Notes under the pieces: model-generated
Told to the model about the DNA's origin: nothing
The model's input: only the letters and a program-made list of their open reading frames with translations
Database searches by the model: none
In this document: positions 24,294 to 33,110 of the stretch, one piece after another
Layout of the letters: each line of letters opens with the position of its first letter
Position numbering within the stretch: position 1 is the first letter of the stretch
Program-made: the position numbers and the translations under genes
NCBI GenBank assembly: GCA_031273455.1
Contig: JAISRZ010000125.1
Span: 1-56,712, forward strand
Reading direction: 5' to 3'
Source: Deltaproteobacteria bacterium
GTDB lineage: Bacteria; Desulfobacterota; Desulfarculia; Adiutricales; Adiutricaceae
Length of the DNA stretch: 56,712 nt

Positions 24294-26246
24294 ATGGGTG
24301 GAACACACAGTCACGATAACCACGGACATAGCGGAGCCGCCGATGACTACGCTAAAGCCGTGGCCGCTTATCGAAAAACCTTCCCCAATAAAGAAGATGT
24401 GATTAAAAACACGCCGGATCCCGCAGTCTCGGAGACCCTCCAAAGGCTGGACTCTTTAGGCGTGGAAACGGTCTTTGACCGGTTCGATAGCCAAAAGCCC
24501 CATTGCCTCTACGGTCTAGCCGGGGCTTGCTGCAAGAATTGCGTCATCGGGCCCTGCCGGATCACCGCTAAAACCCCGCGGGGCAGTTGCGGGGCGGACG
24601 CGGATTTGATCGTGGCTCGTAACCTCCTCCGCATGATCGCCGCTGGGGCGGCCGCCCATGGGGCTAGAGGCCGCGAAAGCATGCTGGCCTTAAAGGCGGC
24701 GGGCCAAGGGCGCCTGGATCTAAAGATCCTCGGGCCGGAAAAAGTCAAAAACTCCGCCGCCCGCTTAGGTCTCCCGGTGGCAGGGCGAACCGTGGAAGAC
24801 ATCGCCGTGGATTTAGCCGATGTTTTATTGGAGGATCTCTCCCGAACTAACCCCGGCGACCATCGGACCTTAGCCGCTCTGGCCCCGCCCGAGCGGTTGG
24901 CCAAGTGGAAAGAGTTGGATCTTTTGCCCATTAGCGCTTACCACGAGGTCTTTGAGGCTTTCCACCGCACCACCACCGGAACCGATGGCGACTGGCGCAA
25001 CATCCTCCAGCAGTTTCACCGCTGCGGTCTGGCCTTCGCGTGGAGTAGCGTCATGGGCTCGGCCATCGCCATGGATTGCCTATTCGGCCTACCCGTAAGG
25101 AGCTCGGTTAAAGTCAACTTGGGGGCCTTAAAAACTGGCTGGGTCAACATCGCCGTCCATGGGCACTCGCCCCTTTTAGTGAGCGAGATCGTTAAACAAG
25201 GCCGCTCGGACGAGATGACCCAACTAGCCCAAGAAAAAGGGGCCATAGGAATCCAGTTTTACGGGATCTGTTGCTCGGGTTTATCGGCCATGTACCGCTT
25301 AGGCGGCGTCATTCCTTTAGCCAACGCCGTGGGGGCGGAATGCGTTCTAGCCACAGGGGCCTTGGACCTCTGGGTCGCGGATGTCCAAGACGTTTTCCCG
25401 TCCATCATGGACGTGGCTCGCTGCTTTAAGACCACGGTGGTGACCACTAGCGACTCGGCCAGGTTGCCCGGGGCCGAAAGTATTGGCTACGATCACCATC
25501 ACTCTAACCTTAATCAAACTAAAGAGCTGGCTAAAACCATCCTTTTAAGGGCCATTGACAGTTACGCTCAAAGACGTAACGTCCCAGTCCATATCCCGGC
25601 TTACGAGGTTGAGGCCGAGATCGGTTTTTCCTTGGAAAACATTGGGCCCAAAGGGGTTAAGGATTTGGCCCAAGCCTTAGCCACCGGCCAAGTGACCGGG
25701 GTGGTCAACTTAGTTGGTTGCAGTAACCCCCGGCTTATTTACGAGAAAAACGTGGTGGAGTTAACCCGAGATTTAATAAAAAAGAACGTTTTGATCTTAA
25801 CTAACGGCTGCGCCTCTTTCCCCTTAATGAAGCTCGGCTTTTGTCACCGCGACGCCCGGAGTTTAGCCGGTCCGGGGTTAAAGGGGTTTATCGGCCCCAA
25901 CCCACCGGTCTGGCATATGGGCGAGTGTTTGGATAACGCCAGGGCCTCCGCTCTTTTTCGGGCCGTGGCCGATGAGTCGCGCAAGGATATTAAAGACCTA
26001 CCCTTGGCCTTCGCCAGCCCGGAATGGTCCAATGAAAAAGGCTTGGCCGCGGCCACGGCCTTCCGTTTGTTAGGCGCCAACTCTTACCACTGCGTTCCCG
26101 CGCCCATTAAGGCCTCCCCTAATGTGGAACGCTATTTGTTTAAAGAAACCGCTAAAACCTTAGGATCAGCCATGATTGTCAATATCGACCCCCATAAGCT
26201 AGCCGACAAAATCGTGAAAGATATGCGATGTAAACGCTCTCTTTGA
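24294..26246 (+). CDS. Ni-CO-dehydrogenase catalytic subunit homologue (CooS family) with altered active site
   Basis: A 650-residue CooS-family protein. The N-terminal D- and B-cluster cysteines are present (Cys71, 79, 80, 83, 88, 99). C-cluster ligands appear kept at GHSPLL (His), GICCSG (Cys326/327), LVGCSN, TNGCAS and MGECLDN. Two conserved features are missing: DVQC reads DVQD (Asp366 replaces a C-cluster cysteine), and the His-x2-His-x2-His proton relay reads HGARGRE (only His122 kept). CTGNE is changed to CSGLS. CO oxidation by the normal Ni-4Fe-4S C-cluster is therefore uncertain; a variant cluster and reaction are possible. No acetyl-CoA synthase or CooC gene follows; a NitT-type ABC importer does. 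Confidence 0.88.
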   Translation: MGGTHSHDNHGHSGAADDYAKAVAAYRKTFPNKEDVIKNTPDPAVSETLQRLDSLGVETVFDRFDSQKPHCLYGLAGACCKNCVIGPCRITAKTPRGSCGADADLIVARNLLRMIAAGAAAHGARGRESMLALKAAGQGRLDLKILGPEKVKNSAARLGLPVAGRTVEDIAVDLADVLLEDLSRTNPGDHRTLAALAPPERLAKWKELDLLPISAYHEVFEAFHRTTTGTDGDWRNILQQFHRCGLAFAWSSVMGSAIAMDCLFGLPVRSSVKVNLGALKTGWVNIAVHGHSPLLVSEIVKQGRSDEMTQLAQEKGAIGIQFYGICCSGLSAMYRLGGVIPLANAVGAECVLATGALDLWVADVQDVFPSIMDVARCFKTTVVTTSDSARLPGAESIGYDHHHSNLNQTKELAKTILLRAIDSYAQRRNVPVHIPAYEVEAEIGFSLENIGPKGVKDLAQALATGQVTGVVNLVGCSNPRLIYEKNVVELTRDLIKKNVLILTNGCASFPLMKLGFCHRDARSLAGPGLKGFIGPNPPVWHMGECLDNARASALFRAVADESRKDIKDLPLAFASPEWSNEKGLAAATAFRLLGANSYHCVPAPIKASPNVERYLFKETAKTLGSAMIVNIDPHKLADKIVKDMRCKRSL

Positions 26247-26373
26247 GCTGACCCGGCCTGGCGGCGCCAAGGCTTAAATCAGCCCATTCGAGACCCGGTG
26301 ACCTTAACCTGGCTCTTGACTAGAGCCACTGTCCCTCGGGGGCTAATACCTCCGTAGGTAGGAGAAAATCGCC

Positions 26374-27297
26374 ATGAGAAAAATGGCCCTCATCGTTTTA
26401 TTGGCCCTAGGCCTAACCCTTCCCACCCTAGCTTTCGCCCAAGTCAAAACCATTAAGCTGGCTTACCTGCCCATCACCCATTCCATTCCGCTCTTTATCT
26501 TAAAAGACGATGTGGAGTCCAACTCCGCCTCGAAAATCGCCATTGAGCTCGTTAAGTACGGCACCTGGCCAGAATTGGTCGACGCTTTGGTCTCCGAGCG
26601 GGTCGATGGGGCCACCATGTTTATCGAGTTCGCCATGAAGGCCAAAGAGCAAGGCATTGATTTAAAGGCCGTCTCCTTAGCCCACCGGGACGGGGCCACC
26701 ATGATCGTCGCTAAAGACATTAACGGAATAGCCGATCTAAAAGGGAAAACCGTAGCCATCCCCGAGCCCTTCTCGACCATGAATATCTTGGTCCACTTGG
26801 CCCTCCAAAAAGAGGGCATCGCTTACTCGGATTTAAACATCGTGGTTCTCCCGCCCCCCGAGATGCCGGTGGCCTTAGCCGAAAAGCGGGTTTCTGGTTA
26901 CATCGTGGCCGATCCCTTCGCGGCTATCTCTTTAGTTAACGGGAATGGCAAAATCCTCTTCACCGCTGACCAAATCTGGAAGAACTCGGTTTGTTGCGGA
27001 CTTATCCTCCACAATAACTTTATTAAAAACTCTAAGGCCGCGGCTTTGGAGTTGGCCCAAGGTTACCGGAAAGCCGGGGCCGCGGCCAACAAAAAGGACG
27101 AACGGGTTTATAGCCTAGCCTCCAAGTACATGACGGCCAATCAGGAGATCATTAAAATTTCCTTAAACACCATCTCCTATGACGATCTGGATCTAAAACA
27201 AGAGGATTACGACCAACTTACCAAATACTTAGCCGAGTTTAACCTTTTGAAGGACTCGCCAACTTACGCTGATTTCGTGGAAAACAGTCTTAAATAG
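26374..27297 (+). CDS. ABC transporter substrate-binding protein (NMT1/NitT family) of the CODH locus
   Basis: A 307-residue exported binding protein: signal peptide about residues 1-23 (ALIVLLALGLTLPTLAFAQ), then the NMT1/SsuA-like fold with IKLAYLPITHSIPLFI opening lobe one. Residues around WKNSVCCGLIL hold a rare double cysteine. The start has a TAGGAG site 9 bases upstream. It is followed 4 bases later by its permease, and preceded by the CooS homologue on the same strand (127-base gap). The ligand could be a metal-complexing compound or small anion needed for the CODH-like protein, but nothing in the sequence fixes it. Confidence 0.88.
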   Translation: MRKMALIVLLALGLTLPTLAFAQVKTIKLAYLPITHSIPLFILKDDVESNSASKIAIELVKYGTWPELVDALVSERVDGATMFIEFAMKAKEQGIDLKAVSLAHRDGATMIVAKDINGIADLKGKTVAIPEPFSTMNILVHLALQKEGIAYSDLNIVVLPPPEMPVALAEKRVSGYIVADPFAAISLVNGNGKILFTADQIWKNSVCCGLILHNNFIKNSKAAALELAQGYRKAGAAANKKDERVYSLASKYMTANQEIIKISLNTISYDDLDLKQEDYDQLTKYLAEFNLLKDSPTYADFVENSLK

Positions 27298-27300
27298 GTT

Positions 27301-28059
27301 ATGCGCAACCTTATTAACGCCTTAATCGGCCTAGCGGCCATCTTGGCCATCTGGGAAGGGCTGATCATAGTGGGGAAATACCCCCCAGCCCTTCTGCCGC
27401 CGCCCACTAAGGTCTTAGCTGGCTTTCGGGAGATCGCGGTCAGTGGGGCCTTAGTTGAGCACGTTTTAGTGACCTTACGGCGGTTTTTTATGGGCTACTT
27501 ATCGGCGTGCGCTTTGGGTATCGCCTTGGGCCTGGTCTGCGGTTGGTTGACCAGGCTCTGGGCGGTGACCGAGCCCGTGGTCCACGTCTTAAGGCCCATT
27601 TCGCCGGTGGCTTGGTTCCCATTTATCGTCATGTGGTTTGGCATAGGGGATATCCCGGCCACAGTTATCATCTTCATCTCGGCCTTCTTTCCGGTTTTAC
27701 TCTCCACCGTGGCCGCGACCCGTTTAATCAATCCTCTTTACTTAAAAGTGGCTCGCAACTTTGGCGTTAAGCAGCCGCTCTTAATGTCCAAGATCATTTT
27801 GCCGGCCATCTTCCCCAATATCGTGACCGGACTCCACTTGGCTTTAGGCGCGGCTTGGATTTTTATGGTGGCTGGGGAGATGTTAGGCGCCCAAAGCGGC
27901 TTAGGGTTTTTAATCATTGACGCCAGAAATGGCTTTAGGACCGACCTCGTGGTTTGCGCCATGATAACCATTGGGGTCTTGGGCCTTATTTTTGACCGGG
28001 CCATCGTGATCTTTGAAAGATGGGCCAACCGGGTTTGGGGAGTGGGGCCAGCCGCGTGA
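27301..28059 (+). CDS. ABC transporter permease (SsuC/TauC type) of the CODH locus
   Basis: A 252-residue permease with six predicted TM helices. PPALLPPPTKVLAGF near the N-terminus is the family hallmark, PISPVAWFPFIVMWFG the conserved central helix, and VARNFGVKQPLLMSKIILP the EAA coupling loop. It starts 4 bases after the binding-protein stop and its TGA overlaps the GTG start of the ATPase gene, so the three genes form a coupled importer operon. A single permease implies a homodimeric channel, unlike the first ABC locus. Confidence 0.9.
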   Translation: MRNLINALIGLAAILAIWEGLIIVGKYPPALLPPPTKVLAGFREIAVSGALVEHVLVTLRRFFMGYLSACALGIALGLVCGWLTRLWAVTEPVVHVLRPISPVAWFPFIVMWFGIGDIPATVIIFISAFFPVLLSTVAATRLINPLYLKVARNFGVKQPLLMSKIILPAIFPNIVTGLHLALGAAWIFMVAGEMLGAQSGLGFLIIDARNGFRTDLVVCAMITIGVLGLIFDRAIVIFERWANRVWGVGPAA

Positions 28060-28856
28060 GTGACCTTAAACTAGTCAAAACTGAGCCTGAGCCGAACGAA
28101 GCTTCGGCTCTTATCGAGTTAAAGGGCGTCTCCATGGTCTTTGACGATGGCCGCCGACCAGCCTGGCGCTCTTTAGCCGACATCTCCTTTGGGGTCAAAC
28201 GGGGGGAATTTGTCTGCTTTGTCGGCCCCAGCGGTTGCGGGAAGACGACCTTAGTCAACCTCATGGCCGGCTTTGAGCGGCCCACCCAAGGGAGCGTGGC
28301 CATTGGCGGGCGAACTGTCCTGGCCCCGTCCATCCGCCATGTGACTATTTTCCAGGATTATGGCCTTTTACCCTGGCGCACGGTTAAAAAGAACGTGGAG
28401 CTGGGCTTGGAGTCGCAAAAGATCCCCGCCCGCGAGCGAGCCCAGAAAGTGGAGGCCTTAATCAAAAGGGTGGGTTTAGAAAACTTCATTAACCACCACC
28501 CTTGGCAACTGTCCGGCGGGATGCGCCAAAGGGTGGCCATCGCCCGAGCTTTAGCGGTGGAGCCGGAAATTATCTTCATGGATGAGCCTTTAGGCTCTTT
28601 AGACGCTTTAACCCGGATGGCTTTGCAAGAGGAGATCTTAGCCCTTTGCCGGGAAAAAGGGACCACCATCGTCTTGGTGACCCACGATGTGGAGGAAGCC
28701 GTCTTTCTAGCCGACCGGATCATCGTCATGACCCCGGGCCCCGGGCGGATCAAAAACGTCTTCACCGTGGATATGCCGCACAAAAGGGATCGGGGGAGCG
28801 CGGAGTTCGCCCGGACGCGGCGGGCGGTCCTGAACGAGATGACCGCGGTGGTCTAG
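28056..28856 (+). CDS. ABC transporter ATPase (SsuB/TauB type) of the CODH locus
   Basis: A 266-residue nucleotide-binding domain with all motifs intact: Walker A GPSGCGKTT, Q-loop IFQDYGLLPW, signature LSGGMRQR, Walker B IIFMDEPLGSLD and switch histidine in VTHDVEEA. This makes a useful contrast with the two degenerate ATPases at 16665 and 18280. I chose the GTG at 28056, which overlaps the permease TGA in a GTGA arrangement; an ATG at 28020 would lie within the permease. Confidence 0.9.
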   Translation: MSDLKLVKTEPEPNEASALIELKGVSMVFDDGRRPAWRSLADISFGVKRGEFVCFVGPSGCGKTTLVNLMAGFERPTQGSVAIGGRTVLAPSIRHVTIFQDYGLLPWRTVKKNVELGLESQKIPARERAQKVEALIKRVGLENFINHHPWQLSGGMRQRVAIARALAVEPEIIFMDEPLGSLDALTRMALQEEILALCREKGTTIVLVTHDVEEAVFLADRIIVMTPGPGRIKNVFTVDMPHKRDRGSAEFARTRRAVLNEMTAVV

Positions 28857-28926
28857 GGCGGAGTAAAAGGGTTAAGGAGCCGGACCTTAACCCAAAGATC
28901 GTCTTTTGGAGTTTCTAAGGTTAAGG

Positions 28927-29838
28927 TCAGTTACGCCGCCGATAGCCTAAGACCTGGTCAATCGCGTCGCTTAGGGCCTCTAAATCGACAATCCCCAACA
29001 ATTCTGGGCCTAGTTCGGCCACGACTAAGGCCACCTCCTTTTCCCCCAAGGTGGTTATGTTTCGGAGAAACTGTAATTCCTCTTGGTAGGGTTGAACGGC
29101 CTTAATAATATGGCTTTCCAAACGAGCCACTTGCTCCTCAAAACGCTCAATGTTCTGGACCATTTCCTTTAAAGTCGTTCGCCGTATCGGGGACAAATCG
29201 CCGCTTAAAGCCTCCAGGGCCTGGGCGCGGTCGCCTTTAAAAGAATTTCCGGCTAATTGGAGAGCTTCTTCGGGCGTGGCCCCATTAATAAAACCCCAGA
29301 CCATTTTCCGATAGGTGGGCCCGTTAAGGTCTTTAACCACCTCGCCTATTCTAATCCCGACTTCGGTTAAAACACTCTTCACCAGGTTTTTGGCGGTGGA
29401 TAGGTTAAGGAGGACTTCTTTCCGGTATAAGGTCAAGGTCTGGATGTCCATAATTTCTGGCGGGGGAACTTTGCAAGAATCTAACATCCCGAACCGCGTA
29501 AGGAAGGCTAACCGGTAACAGTCGCTAGGGTTATTATCCCGACTTGGAAAACGTTTAACGTCATTATGGTCGACCACCAGGACCTCAAGGCCATAGGAGT
29601 GGAGCTTTCGGTATAAGGTGACCCAGTGGACGCCCCGGCCTTCCAAAGCCACTATAGAAGGGTTTAGGCTTTGACACCAAGCGGCCATTTGGTTAAAGCC
29701 CTCAACGGACACGTTAAAGTCGCGAGTTAGTCCCGGATGCGACATCGAGTCCTCCGACCTGATAACGCAGGCTAAAAGCCGCTTTTTTTTGATATCAAGG
29801 GCGATGACATGGCCGGGGTAATAGGGATCTAAAATCAT
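28927..29838 (-). CDS. IS110-family transposase, C-terminally truncated
   Basis: A 303-residue DEDD-type IS110 transposase. The N-terminal catalytic domain is intact in outline: IALDIKKKRLLA (first Asp), VALEGRGVHWVTLYRKL (Glu) and NPSDCYRLAFL (the DxxD pair). A coiled-coil-like middle (about 210-260) leads to the start of the C-terminal Transposase_20 region (TLGEKEVALVVAELG), but the protein ends at LGYRRRN, where family members continue through a serine-containing catalytic segment. About 40 or more residues are therefore missing and the element is probably inactive. It inserts just downstream of the CODH-locus ABC operon. Any bridge-RNA-like sequence would lie in 29839-30100 if this is an IS110-group member. 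Confidence 0.85.
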   Translation of the reverse strand: MILDPYYPGHVIALDIKKKRLLACVIRSEDSMSHPGLTRDFNVSVEGFNQMAAWCQSLNPSIVALEGRGVHWVTLYRKLHSYGLEVLVVDHNDVKRFPSRDNNPSDCYRLAFLTRFGMLDSCKVPPPEIMDIQTLTLYRKEVLLNLSTAKNLVKSVLTEVGIRIGEVVKDLNGPTYRKMVWGFINGATPEEALQLAGNSFKGDRAQALEALSGDLSPIRRTTLKEMVQNIERFEEQVARLESHIIKAVQPYQEELQFLRNITTLGEKEVALVVAELGPELLGIVDLEALSDAIDQVLGYRRRN

Positions 29839-30154
29839 AATTAGCTCGCCTTAACGATTAATACGCGTAATTTATAAATGTTGTTTTAATATAAAACCGC
29901 ATTTAAATAAATAGAGCCAAAACGCTTTAAAAACGAAAATAAAGTTCGAGGGGATCCTAAAAGCGGCCCTTATAAAATCCTAAGCTTCCCAAAAAATAGC
30001 GTAGACCAGAATCTTTTTGGGGATTATTCCTGGCGCGACCGAAGAATGCCTTTACTACATATAGGTTACAGGCTGGAAAAATTGTTTATTCGCTCCCCCA
30101 TTGACAGCCCTTATTGTCTGCGCTATTATTAGCGTATACAAGGAGTTAATTGAC
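29839..30154. other. Spacer between the two transposase genes
   Basis: It contains the 5' flank of the IS110 gene, AT-rich near 29860-29930, and the promoter of the IS1634-type gene at its right end. It may hold the non-coding end of the IS110 element; I could not define element termini or a target duplication. Confidence 0.4.
30101..30129 (+). promoter_or_regulatory. Sigma70 promoter of the IS1634-type transposase
   Basis: TTGACA at 30101-30106 and TATTAT at 30124-30129 are separated by exactly 17 bases, 25 bases above the start codon and just before the AAGGAGTT ribosome-binding site. It is among the best promoter matches in the window. Confidence 0.75.
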
Positions 30155-31780
30155 ATGGCGAACCAGTCAAAAATATTGGTGGACATTCCCGCTGACAAGG
30201 GGGTTCACCTCAAATCAGCTGGCCAAAAAGGTGAAAAGTACGTCTATAAGTACACCAGATATTTTCGAAACGCAAGCGGAGAACCCAGAAATGAGGCCAA
30301 ATTAATAGGCAAACTTGACGCTGATAGTGGCAGAATGATTCCTAATCAAAATTATTATAAAATGTTTAACGTTACGCCTGAGACACCTGACCTAAGTGTC
30401 TGGAACTATGGCTTAACTTATTTGATTCGCAAATCAGGCCAAGATATGGGTTTGCTGGACTGCCTCCAAAAAACGTTTGGCGCCCAAACCGAAGAGATAC
30501 TGGCCCTGGCCTCTTTTATTATTCGCGAAAACCAGGCGATGGCGATGGCGATGGACAGCCTAGACGGCTTCCAAGAAAGAAATTTGTTGCCAGAGCTAGA
30601 CAAACCACTGACTTCCCAGAGTTGTAGTAGACTTTTTAAGTCAATAAACTCAACAAAAACGCATAATTTCTTTAAACGTTGGGCAAAGGTGACTTTGAAT
30701 AAAGATACAGTTTGTTATGATATAACATCTGTTTCTTCATATTCTAAGTATATTACTGACGTTGAAAATGGCTATAATCGCGATCACGAAGATTTACCGC
30801 AATTAAATTTAGGAATGTTTTGCTGCGAAACAAGTAATTTACCTTTATATTATATTCGTTATAATGGAAGTATAACTGATAAATCAAATTTGTCATATGT
30901 ATTGCCAAACGCCAGCTCTGTAGGCATAAAAAATGTTAAACTTATATTAGATGGTGGATTTATAAATGAAGAATGTTTTGTTCACTTAAATAAATTATGC
31001 AAAACATTTACAATTGGAATCCCATCCCATCTAGACATCTCTAAAGAGATGATTAAAGAAAACATCGACAACATTACTAGTTTCACCAACAAGTTATTCT
31101 GGCAAGAGATGTTTTGCGTTCAGAAGCCGACTTCCATTCACGGGATAAGTGGAAAGCTCATGTTGTTTTTCGATCCCCAAAGCCACCTGCGTTTGTGTTC
31201 TGAACTCTCCGAACGTATAGAGCGACTGGCCTCAGAGCTCTTAGCTTTAAAACAGTATCCTGTCAGTAAACTTAAAGAGTATTCAAAATATTTTATAATC
31301 ACCAAAAACGATGAGGACAACGGATTTACATTTAGGGTGGATAACGATGCGGTTGACCAATTACGGCGGGTTAAAGGTTTTTTTCTTCTTTTCTCAACCG
31401 ACATGACGGCCACCCCTGGCGACTCGCTGTATTATTACCGGACCAAAGACTCGTATGAAAAGTTGTTTGACCAAATTGAAGTTGATCTGGGAGGCGGTCG
31501 TATCCGCGCTCACGACCCGCGCGCAACCGAGGGAAAAGTATTCGTTACCTTCATAGCCCTGGCGATTAGAGCCTATATGCTAGGTAAACTTAAAAAGTAT
31601 CTCATCGCGAACTCCTCTTCTTTAAATAACGCGCTTAATAAGTTGGAAAGCGTCATTGTTATCAAATCTAAAGGAGAGTATAGTTTCGCCAAGGCTCTTA
31701 CTAAACAACAAAAAGAAATACTTGAGCCTTTTAACGCGGTTGAAGACATTAAGTCAAAAGTGAACTCTTGCCTGCGCTAA
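30155..31780 (+). CDS. IS1634/IS4-superfamily DDE transposase
   Basis: A 541-residue transposase. The catalytic triad is readable: Asp189 in CYDITSVSSYS, Asp266 in LILDGGF, and Glu435 in YYRTKDSYEKLFDQIE, the Y-x(2)-K/R-x(3)-E box of IS4-like enzymes. Length and spacing fit the IS1634 family. The ATG at 30155 has AAGGAGTT 7 bases upstream, so the in-frame start 54 bases earlier, inside the promoter, is rejected. The frame is intact, so the element may be active. Codon use is more AT-rich in 30640-31080 than in the flanks. Terminal repeats could not be fixed; ATTGACA occurs near both ends (30100-30106, and inverted near 31851). Confidence 0.88.
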   Translation: MANQSKILVDIPADKGVHLKSAGQKGEKYVYKYTRYFRNASGEPRNEAKLIGKLDADSGRMIPNQNYYKMFNVTPETPDLSVWNYGLTYLIRKSGQDMGLLDCLQKTFGAQTEEILALASFIIRENQAMAMAMDSLDGFQERNLLPELDKPLTSQSCSRLFKSINSTKTHNFFKRWAKVTLNKDTVCYDITSVSSYSKYITDVENGYNRDHEDLPQLNLGMFCCETSNLPLYYIRYNGSITDKSNLSYVLPNASSVGIKNVKLILDGGFINEECFVHLNKLCKTFTIGIPSHLDISKEMIKENIDNITSFTNKLFWQEMFCVQKPTSIHGISGKLMLFFDPQSHLRLCSELSERIERLASELLALKQYPVSKLKEYSKYFIITKNDEDNGFTFRVDNDAVDQLRRVKGFFLLFSTDMTATPGDSLYYYRTKDSYEKLFDQIEVDLGGGRIRAHDPRATEGKVFVTFIALAIRAYMLGKLKKYLIANSSSLNNALNKLESVIVIKSKGEYSFAKALTKQQKEILEPFNAVEDIKSKVNSCLR

Positions 31781-32403
31781 ATTTAGCGCAAATTTAGGTA
31801 AAATAATATTTTTACCAATTATTAGCGTTTATATGCGATTAAAAGACCAGTGTCAATAGCTAAAATACCTTGGAATAATCTATTATCAGCGAAAAACTAG
31901 AAGTCTAACGAACCTCAAGGCCCTGGCTTAAGCTGACGATGAGGCCAAAAACGGGTCCTAGGGCCGCTTTTAAAGGCTTAATAATCGCGGCCCAAAAAAG
32001 GCCCCATCCCAAAGACAATCGCTAATAATAACTGAATATTAACTCTTTCTTGACCTAAAATCCGCCCTAAAAGTTAGGCCCGAACCCAGTCAAGCTTCGC
32101 TAAAACCAGGTTTTAAGGCCCTTAAAAGAGTTTTTCCAAGGGGTTATGGCTTGAATTTTAACCCAACATCGCCTATAGTGTTGGGAAAATTACGTTTCCA
32201 ATGGCCTGGGAAAAAAAGGAGGCTCACTTAGACAAAGTTGAAAGTTTTGTAGTTTTCCAACTAGACGCTTAGAAGCTTACGCCTTTCCCCTGCCACTATC
32301 CAGGCGACAACGCCTTATAACCGCGGCCCTAGCCGCCTGACCCCAAATTTAAAGGAGGACGCTAGGATCCTTAGGCTTGACCTGGGATTAGCGACAATTC
32401 GAA
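31781..32403. other. Intergenic region right of the IS1634-type gene
   Basis: 623 bases without a supported gene. The first 100 would contain the right end of the insertion sequence. An AAAGGAGG at about 32350 resembles a ribosome-binding site, but no suitable start codon follows it in an open frame. Confidence 0.4.
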
Positions 32404-32838
32404 ATGCCCAAAACTCCCCTTCTAAAAAACCTTTTCTTAGGCCTGGCCTTAGTTTGCTTTGGGTCTTTAGCGCTTCTATCTTGTAGTAGCGAACCCACCC
32501 CTAGCGCTCCCGCTCCGGCCGCGCCCCCGAAAGTCGCCGCTCCGGCTCCGACTCCGGCCACGCCCCCGGCTCCGGCCCCGGAAGCCGCTCCGCCGGCTGG
32601 CGAGGCGACTCCGCCGGCTGACGCCGCCGCTCCGCCGGCTGACGCTCCAGCCCCGACTGAAGAGCCCCCGGCCCCGGCCGCTGGCGACTCCGCCGCTCCG
32701 ACCCCGGAACCCCCCGCCGCTGAGGACGCCCCCGCCGATGACGCCGCTGATAACGACGCCGACAACGAGGCCGAGGACAACGAAGCTGACGCTGACGCGG
32801 AAGGCGCTGACGCCCCTTCCGAGCCCGAGGCCAAATAG
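32404..32838 (+). CDS. Ala/Pro-rich and acidic lipoprotein
   Basis: A 144-residue protein. Residues 1-27 form a lipoprotein signal peptide with lipobox LALLSC (lipidated Cys27). Residues 30-110 are a Pro/Ala-rich low-complexity stalk (repeats of the APPADAAAPP kind); residues 110-144 are highly acidic (Asp/Glu/Ala). Such lipoproteins are often extended envelope spacers; no globular domain is present. The start has only a weak ribosome-binding site, and an in-frame TAG at 32389 excludes an earlier start. A strong intrinsic terminator follows. The opposite strand also has a long open frame, an artefact of the GC-rich repeats. Confidence 0.72.
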   Translation: MPKTPLLKNLFLGLALVCFGSLALLSCSSEPTPSAPAPAAPPKVAAPAPTPATPPAPAPEAAPPAGEATPPADAAAPPADAPAPTEEPPAPAAGDSAAPTPEPPAAEDAPADDAADNDADNEAEDNEADADAEGADAPSEPEAK

Positions 32839-32873
32839 CGTTAATCTCTAGAGGTTAGCGACCCATTTTTCAG

Positions 32874-32911
32874 CCCCCAGGCGATCCGCGAACGCCTGGG
32901 GGCTTTTTTAG
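32874..32911 (+). terminator. Intrinsic terminator after the lipoprotein gene
   Basis: CCCCCAGGCG and CGCCTGGGGG form a 10-bp GC-rich stem with a short loop, directly followed by a run of T residues. It lies about 35 bases downstream of the lipoprotein stop. Confidence 0.88.
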
Positions 32912-33110
32912 GCGTTTAACGAAAAAATTGTTATTTGTTTTATGATTTATTTAATTTTACAAATCTATAAATAGTTAATTTTTGAAACTTAATCTAACTT
33001 ACGCTCTTTTTTAAAGAAGTTATCCCCAAATTCTTGAAACGCCAAGGCCGATATTCTCTAGCCTAAAAACCAGTTTCCAAGTAAAATCTAGTTTTCGTCA
33101 AGGAGTGACC

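Noticed and set aside
23636-31780. Integrative element bounded by the tRNA-Gly gene
   Set aside because: No integrase and no duplicate of the tRNA 3' end were found; the two transposase genes alone do not define an island.
32388-32834. 148-residue minus-strand Ser/Ala/Gly-rich frame
   Set aside because: Antisense of the Ala/Pro-rich lipoprotein, which has a clear signal peptide and lipobox and is followed by a plus-strand terminator.
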